From positions 1 through 33,147 of the forward strand of contig JAJEEM010000003.1 of NCBI GenBank assembly GCA_022820995.1: a stretch of DNA of 33,147 nt, in the 5' to 3' direction. The translations under genes were made by a program, and so were the position numbers. Shown in pieces: positions 32,106 through 33,147 of this stretch. Under the pieces are notes generated by a model, which ran no database searches, was not told the origin of the DNA, and saw only the letters and a program-made list of their open reading frames with translations. Positions within the stretch are counted from its first letter, which is position 1; every line of letters begins with the position of its first letter. The DNA is from Gemmatimonadota bacterium (GTDB lineage: Bacteria > Gemmatimonadota > Gemmatimonadetes > Palauibacterales > Palauibacteraceae).

Positions 32106-33147
32106 CTATCGGCCGGGGCCGAGGAGGACGGCGTTCATGAACAGGAGTTGCGTCGCCTCGGTATAGGCGCGGTAGTTGGGGTCCTCGGCGAACGCGACCA
32201 CCTGGCCGCGTCCCACCGGCTGGTGGATGAGGAAGGCCTTGTTCGCGAGTTGCGGCTGTGATTCCTCCCACACGATCCCGCTCAGCACGAGGCTCTCGAG
32301 GTCGGCGTAGCGGCCGACGTTCGTGCCCTCGTCGAGGGTGATGGGACGGAAGACGCGGGAGCCCTGGACGAGGACGCCGATCTCGCCATCCGTGCCGGCG
32401 GTGAGCCAGTGTTCCGTGTCGAGCAGGGTGCGCAGGATCGCGCCCGGCACGCCCTCCGGCGATTCGTCCTCCGGCGAGATCGCGTCGAAGTATTCGATGG
32501 GCTGTTCCGGGGTGCCCGGCTCCGGTGGATCGTCGCTCTCGGCCCGGCCGCCCCGGCGCTCGGTCTCGGTGGCGAGGAGCCCCGCCCGCGAGGCCCAGCG
32601 GGATGACTCCGCCATCGTGATGAGCGTGCCGCCGTCGCGCATCCAGGCGCGGAGTCCGTCCACCAGGCCGTCGCCCACGGCGCCGCCGTAGTTGCCGCTC
32701 GGGAACACGATGACGTCGTAGTCCGCCAGCCGCGCGCGGCCGAGACTGGAGGCCCGCACGGCCGTCGTGCGCTGGCCGTAGCGCCGCTCGAGGACGTAGC
32801 GCGCCCAGCCCACGGAGTAGCTCCCGCCCGGGGAATCGTAGACGAGGAGCACGCGCGGCTCGCGCAGCCCGCGGACGCGGCGGCTGCCGAGCGACATGCC
32901 CTCGCGCACGTACGCGTCGTCGATCGGCACGACCTCGGCGCGGTGCCGGGCGGCGATGCCGGCCAGGCGCTGCCGCAGCTCCGGGCCGTTTTCGGCCGCC
33001 CGGACGATGGCCGTGCCGACGCCGAAGCGGCGGCCGTTCAGCGTGAACTCCGCGCCGGCGGCCCGGACTCGGAGGCCCTCGCGCAGCGCCTCGGCGACCG
33101 CCGCGGCCCCGTTCGTGCCCCACGGGACCAGGTACCCGACGAGCGCC
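32106..33147 (-). CDS. C-terminal part of an M14-family zinc carboxypeptidase-like protein, cut by the window edge
   Basis: The frame is open from the right edge (base 33146) to the stop at 32106, giving 346 residues of the C-terminal end. It begins ALVGYLVPWGTNGAAAV, continues with FTLNGRRFGVGTAIVR and RAEVVPIDDAYVREG, and then has LREPRVLLVYDSPGG, WARYVLERRYGQRTTAVR and YDVIVFPSGNYGGAV. This is the C-terminal extension, including a glutamine-amidotransferase-like fold, that follows the peptidase domain in large secreted M14 proteins of Gemmatimonadota and Acidobacteriota. The metal-binding peptidase domain itself lies outside the window, so activity cannot be judged. A GTG at about 32930 is an internal valine, not a start. 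Confidence 0.78.
   Translation of the reverse strand, partial: ALVGYLVPWGTNGAAAVAEALREGLRVRAAGAEFTLNGRRFGVGTAIVRAAENGPELRQRLAGIAARHRAEVVPIDDAYVREGMSLGSRRVRGLREPRVLLVYDSPGGSYSVGWARYVLERRYGQRTTAVRASSLGRARLADYDVIVFPSGNYGGAVGDGLVDGLRAWMRDGGTLITMAESSRWASRAGLLATETERRGGRAESDDPPEPGTPEQPIEYFDAISPEDESPEGVPGAILRTLLDTEHWLTAGTDGEIGVLVQGSRVFRPITLDEGTNVGRYADLESLVLSGIVWEESQPQLANKAFLIHQPVGRGQVVAFAEDPNYRAYTEATQLLFMNAVLLGPGR

Noticed and set aside
1..33147. CRISPR array, rRNA or tRNA genes
   Set aside because: I saw no regularly spaced long direct repeats with unique spacers and no recognisable rRNA or tRNA fold anywhere in the window.

Overview
The window is uniformly GC-rich. Its gene content is typical of a free-living or host-associated heterotroph with many secreted hydrolases: an S9 peptidase, an M14-type peptidase, an amidohydrolase, 6-bladed beta-propeller and choice-of-anchor-B proteins, and several short lipoproteins. 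That mix fits Gemmatimonadota or a similar marine or sponge-associated lineage. The assignment is by general gene content only, because no rRNA or other marker gene is present.

Layout. Bases 1-4992 hold a co-directional plus-strand set: an ankyrin-repeat protein cut by the left edge, an oxalate-CoA-ligase-like AMP-forming enzyme, a ketopantoate-reductase family protein, a VOC protein and a six-helix K+ channel. An Nramp-family transporter (minus) converges on it. Bases 6712-9841 (plus) carry a lipocalin-like lipoprotein, a YtcJ-type amidohydrolase and a VapBC toxin-antitoxin pair with a clear inverted repeat upstream. Bases 9859-14660 (minus) carry an AlbA_2-related protein, a ParA-type ATPase, a choice-of-anchor-B protein and a DCC-family protein, with two 4-base start/stop overlaps. 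Bases 14855-16449 (minus) carry a beta-propeller lipoprotein and a PDZ protein whose start is unclear.

Bases ~16.5-25.8 kb look like an integrative and mobilizable element. From right to left it has a P4-type tyrosine integrase, an AlpA-type regulator and a complete ColE1-style mobilization cassette (mobC, then the relaxase mobA with mobB and mobD nested inside it in another frame). It continues with a stem-loop cluster holding the ColE1 nic octamer CTGGCTTA (a candidate oriT), and a defence cargo of a single-chain Type IIG-like restriction-methylase followed by an Mrr-type endonuclease. The methylase gene seems to have lost one base near its 5' end. The predicted nick polarity would send the defence genes first and the mob genes last. 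No coupling protein or type IV secretion gene is present, so transfer would depend on a helper.

Bases 25.9-33.1 kb return to ordinary chromosomal genes. A 1511-bp ISNCY/IS1202-type insertion sequence, flanked by a perfect 17-bp direct repeat, sits between a small secreted protein and an S9 peptidase that is followed by a CuZn superoxide dismutase. A convergent DUF4143 ATPase gene follows. Upstream of it lie four TTGCAA palindromes at an exact 23-bp period. The window ends inside an M14-family peptidase gene.

The least expected items are the nested ColE1-type mob cassette with its own nic-like site, the periodic TTGCAA array, the AlbA_2-like/ParA pair with a missing AlbA_2 core, and the frameshifted restriction-methylase with a coupled 23-codon leader.
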